A DNA stretch of 6,866 nt from Actinomycetota bacterium (lineage in GTDB: Bacteria; Actinomycetota; Actinomycetes; Nanopelagicales; Nanopelagicaceae). Shown here piece after piece: positions 5,589 through 6,866 of this stretch. Both the position numbers and the translations under genes were made by a program. Below the pieces are notes generated by a model. It was given only the letters and a program-made list of their open reading frames with translations. It searched no databases and had not been told where the DNA came from. Each line of letters starts with the position of its first letter. Within the stretch, counting starts at the first letter, position 1. The stretch lies in the NCBI GenBank assembly GCA_009701945.1, contig WLJF01000039.1:1-6866 (forward strand), read 5' to 3'.

Positions 5589-6220
5589 TGACTAATGAGA
5601 TTGTTATCTCTCAAGTGCAGATGAAGAAGATAGCTAAGGAGTTATCAACACGCGATAAGCGACTTGCTAGGGTCATTGATGCTCACCCTTTATGCACGAT
5701 CGGCCGTAATCCAAAGCCCGTTACTCACTTTGAAGCCCTCGTTGAATCTGTCATCTCACAGCAATTGGCTGTTAAGGCTGCAGATACTATCTATGGGCGC
5801 GTGAAGGATTTAACTAAAGGGCGCATGGTCCCAAGTCGCATTGCAGATATATCAGAGGCAGATATGCGCGCTGCTGGAGTATCAGGTGCAAAGTTTAAAA
5901 CTATTCAAGGCCTTGCAGATGCTGCACTTTCAAAGAAGATTAAGATCAACACACTTCATGAAATAGATGATGATCAACTCATCTTCGATCAACTTACTTC
6001 TCTGTGGGGCATCGGGCCCTGGACAGTCGATATGTTTATGATGTTTCAACTAGGACGACTTGATATCTGGCCAACGGGTGACCTGGGTGTGCGGCGCGGC
6101 TGGGAGAAGATCTATGCGCTCACAGATGAGATTGAACCGAAGGCGCTGGATAAGAAGGGTGAGAAGTTTCGCCCCTATCGAAGCGTTGTCGCCTGGTATT
6201 GCTGGCGAGCGCTTAGTTAG
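5588..6220 (+). CDS. DNA-3-methyladenine glycosylase II (AlkA-like, HhH-GPD)
   Basis: This 210-residue DNA repair enzyme of the HhH-GPD superfamily would excise alkylated bases such as 3-methyladenine, starting base excision repair. It shows HFEALVESVISQQLAVKAADTI (48-68 region), the helix-hairpin-helix with LWGIGPWTVDMF (139-150), and the catalytic Asp165 in WPTGDLGVRR. It also has the closing FRPYRSVVAWYCWRAL typical of the AlkA branch. It lacks the four cysteines of the MutY/Nth iron-sulfur cluster. It also lacks the N-terminal domain of E. coli AlkA (about 282 residues), so it resembles the compact single-domain types. The start at 5588 is chosen because a -10-like TACGCT sits 6 bases upstream. 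The ATG at 5621 (MKKIAKELS) is a good alternative; the ATG at 5552 would overlap the divergent gene. The tail overlaps the convergent msrA by 8 bp. Confidence 0.9.
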   Translation: MTNEIVISQVQMKKIAKELSTRDKRLARVIDAHPLCTIGRNPKPVTHFEALVESVISQQLAVKAADTIYGRVKDLTKGRMVPSRIADISEADMRAAGVSGAKFKTIQGLADAALSKKIKINTLHEIDDDQLIFDQLTSLWGIGPWTVDMFMMFQLGRLDIWPTGDLGVRRGWEKIYALTDEIEPKALDKKGEKFRPYRSVVAWYCWRALS

Positions 6221-6740
6221 CGAGCGCAGGAAATGGCACGCCCGTTGATGAGTGGCAGTCATATCCATTGGGATTCTTCTGCAGGTATTTCTGGTGATAC
6301 TCCTCAGCCAGGTAATAAGGCACGCCGTCTGCACTCTTAATCTCAGTGACAATCGAATCAATGCCTTCACGAGTAAGGGCTGCTTGATAGACATCGCGAG
6401 TGACCTCAGCTTGTAGCTGTTGTGATTCAGAAGTTGTGAAAATGGCGCTGCGATATTGAGTGCCGATATCTCCGCCTTGGCGATTGAGGGAAGTTGGATC
6501 ATGCATCACCCAGAACTCTTCAAGAAGTCTGCGATATGTCACGCGGGTTGGATCAAAAGTCACTTCCACCATCTCTGCATGTCCTGTTACTCCTGTGCAG
6601 ACTTGTTCATAGGAAGGGTTTTCTCGAACTCCTCCCATATATCCAACGCTTGTGGCGATTACTCCATCGATATTCCAAAAGCGTCGTTCTGCGCCCCAGA
6701 AGCATCCTGTTGCAAAATATGCTTTCTCTGAACTGTTCAT
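6213..6740 (-). CDS. msrA: Peptide methionine sulfoxide reductase MsrA
   Basis: This 175-residue cytoplasmic enzyme reduces methionine-S-sulfoxide, free or in proteins, back to methionine, using thioredoxin for turnover. The N-terminus carries the catalytic signature TGCFWGAE with nucleophile Cys13. Family landmarks follow: GYMGG at 34-38, Tyr44 in NPSYEQVCTG, GHAEMVEV at 53-60, FWVMHDPT at 76-83, and the hallmark GGDIGTQYRSAIF at 89-101. Then comes AEEYHQKYL at 145-153. Cys162 in the C-terminal GYDCHSSTG is the probable resolving cysteine; Cys48 is a third cysteine. Length is normal for the single-domain form without MsrB. The frame is open further upstream, but only across the tRNA gene, and MNSSEKAYFATGCFWG is a typical start. 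A TAGGTT lies 8 bases before the ATG and no Shine-Dalgarno is obvious, so the mRNA may be leaderless. Confidence 0.97.
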   Translation of the reverse strand: MNSSEKAYFATGCFWGAERRFWNIDGVIATSVGYMGGVRENPSYEQVCTGVTGHAEMVEVTFDPTRVTYRRLLEEFWVMHDPTSLNRQGGDIGTQYRSAIFTTSESQQLQAEVTRDVYQAALTREGIDSIVTEIKSADGVPYYLAEEYHQKYLQKNPNGYDCHSSTGVPFPALAN

Positions 6741-6747
6741 AGTCGGA

Positions 6748-6754
6748 TAACCTA
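6748..6754. promoter_or_regulatory. Overlapping divergent -10 elements of msrA and tRNA-Arg
   Basis: The seven bases TAACCTA read as TAACCT (TAnnnT) on the plus strand and TAGGTT (TAnnnT) on the minus strand. The plus-strand element would start transcription about 8 bases before the mature tRNA. The minus-strand element would start it at or near the msrA ATG. Neither has a good -35. The gap between the two genes is only 27 bases, so the promoters must overlap. Confidence 0.3.
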
Positions 6755-6767
6755 CCCGTGTACCTGC

Positions 6768-6839
6768 GCCCCCGTAGCTCAGGGGATAGAGCACTGCCCT
6801 CCGGAGGCAGGTGCACAGGTTCGATTCCTGTCGGGGGCA
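6768..6839 (+). tRNA. tRNA-Arg(CCG): tRNA-Arg (anticodon CCG)
   Basis: All four arms pair. The 7-bp acceptor is GCCCCCG (6768-6774) with CGGGGGC (6832-6838). The D stem is GCTC (6777-6780) with GAGC (6789-6792). The anticodon stem is CTGCC (6794-6798) with GGCAG (6806-6810), around the loop CTCCGGA. The T stem is ACAGG (6815-6819) with CCTGT (6827-6831), around TTCGATT. Anticodon bases 6801-6803 are CCG, reading the arginine codon CGG. The discriminator is A at 6839, and the 3' CCA is not encoded (ACG follows). It is divergent from msrA. The last 27 bases of the window after it show nothing recognisable. Confidence 0.96.
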
Positions 6840-6866
6840 CGCGATGTAAATCACCCGTATTTAGGA

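Noticed and set aside
6050..6840. Other open frames over the glycosylase, msrA and the tRNA (6050-6502 minus, 6060-6248 plus, 6456-6742 plus, 6607-6840 minus).
   Set aside because: They are out-of-frame shadows of genes with full motifs, and they carry no domain signature or coupled start of their own.
6741..6854. Longer MsrA, starting at 6854.
   Set aside because: The extension is translated from the complement of the tRNA-Arg gene; MNSSEKAYFATGCFWG is a normal MsrA start.
1..6866. Mobile element, CRISPR array, toxin-antitoxin pair, riboswitch or integration at the tRNA.
   Set aside because: I saw no terminal inverted repeats, regular direct repeats, transposase or integrase motifs, or recognisable aptamer. 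Only 27 bases follow the tRNA, so an att site there cannot be judged.

Overview
The window looks like a tightly packed piece of chromosome from a small-genome, moderate-to-low-GC actinobacterium. Four things point that way. The response regulator resembles mycobacterial PhoP. The hibernation factor resembles the N-terminal domain of actinobacterial HPF. The MsrA and the PLP enzymes have an actinobacterial flavour. Gaps between genes are very short, and several starts lack a Shine-Dalgarno sequence. A planktonic freshwater lineage such as Nanopelagicales (acI) would fit, but that is inference from style and cannot be proved here. No phage, insertion sequence, CRISPR array or plasmid function is visible, and no stretch over 300 bases lacks a gene.

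Layout: (1) 1-1772, minus strand: a two-component system, with a PhoP/OmpR-type response regulator followed by a sensor histidine kinase whose C-terminus runs off the left edge; the two overlap by 4 bp. (2) 1779-1884: a divergent control region holding an 11-bp direct repeat (TCACAG / TCACAC) that resembles a mycobacterial PhoP site. (3) 1885-2337, plus strand: a small secreted protein of unknown function. (4) 2338-3266, minus strand: a short ribosome hibernation factor, a 127-residue membrane protein and a 48-residue membrane microprotein; the last two touch as TAA-ATG. (5) 3306-5553, minus strand: two PLP enzymes of sulfur amino acid metabolism, a MalY/PatB-type C-S lyase and then a cystathionine gamma-synthase-like enzyme. 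(6) 5588-6220, plus strand: an AlkA-like DNA glycosylase. (7) 6213-6740, minus strand: methionine sulfoxide reductase MsrA, overlapping the glycosylase tail by 8 bp. (8) 6768-6839, plus strand: tRNA-Arg(CCG), divergent from msrA.

How the genes may work together: the regulator and kinase form a signalling pair, and the direct repeat suggests they control themselves and the neighbouring exported protein. The two PLP enzymes could together turn an O-acyl-homoserine plus cysteine into homocysteine, or they could break down sulfur amino acids. The glycosylase (alkylated DNA) and MsrA (oxidised methionine) are damage-repair functions that appear to sit together by chance. I see no clear undescribed multi-gene system. 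The best leads are the PhoP-like operator facing the secreted gene, the small membrane pair, the short CGS-like subfamily, and two compact divergent promoter regions.
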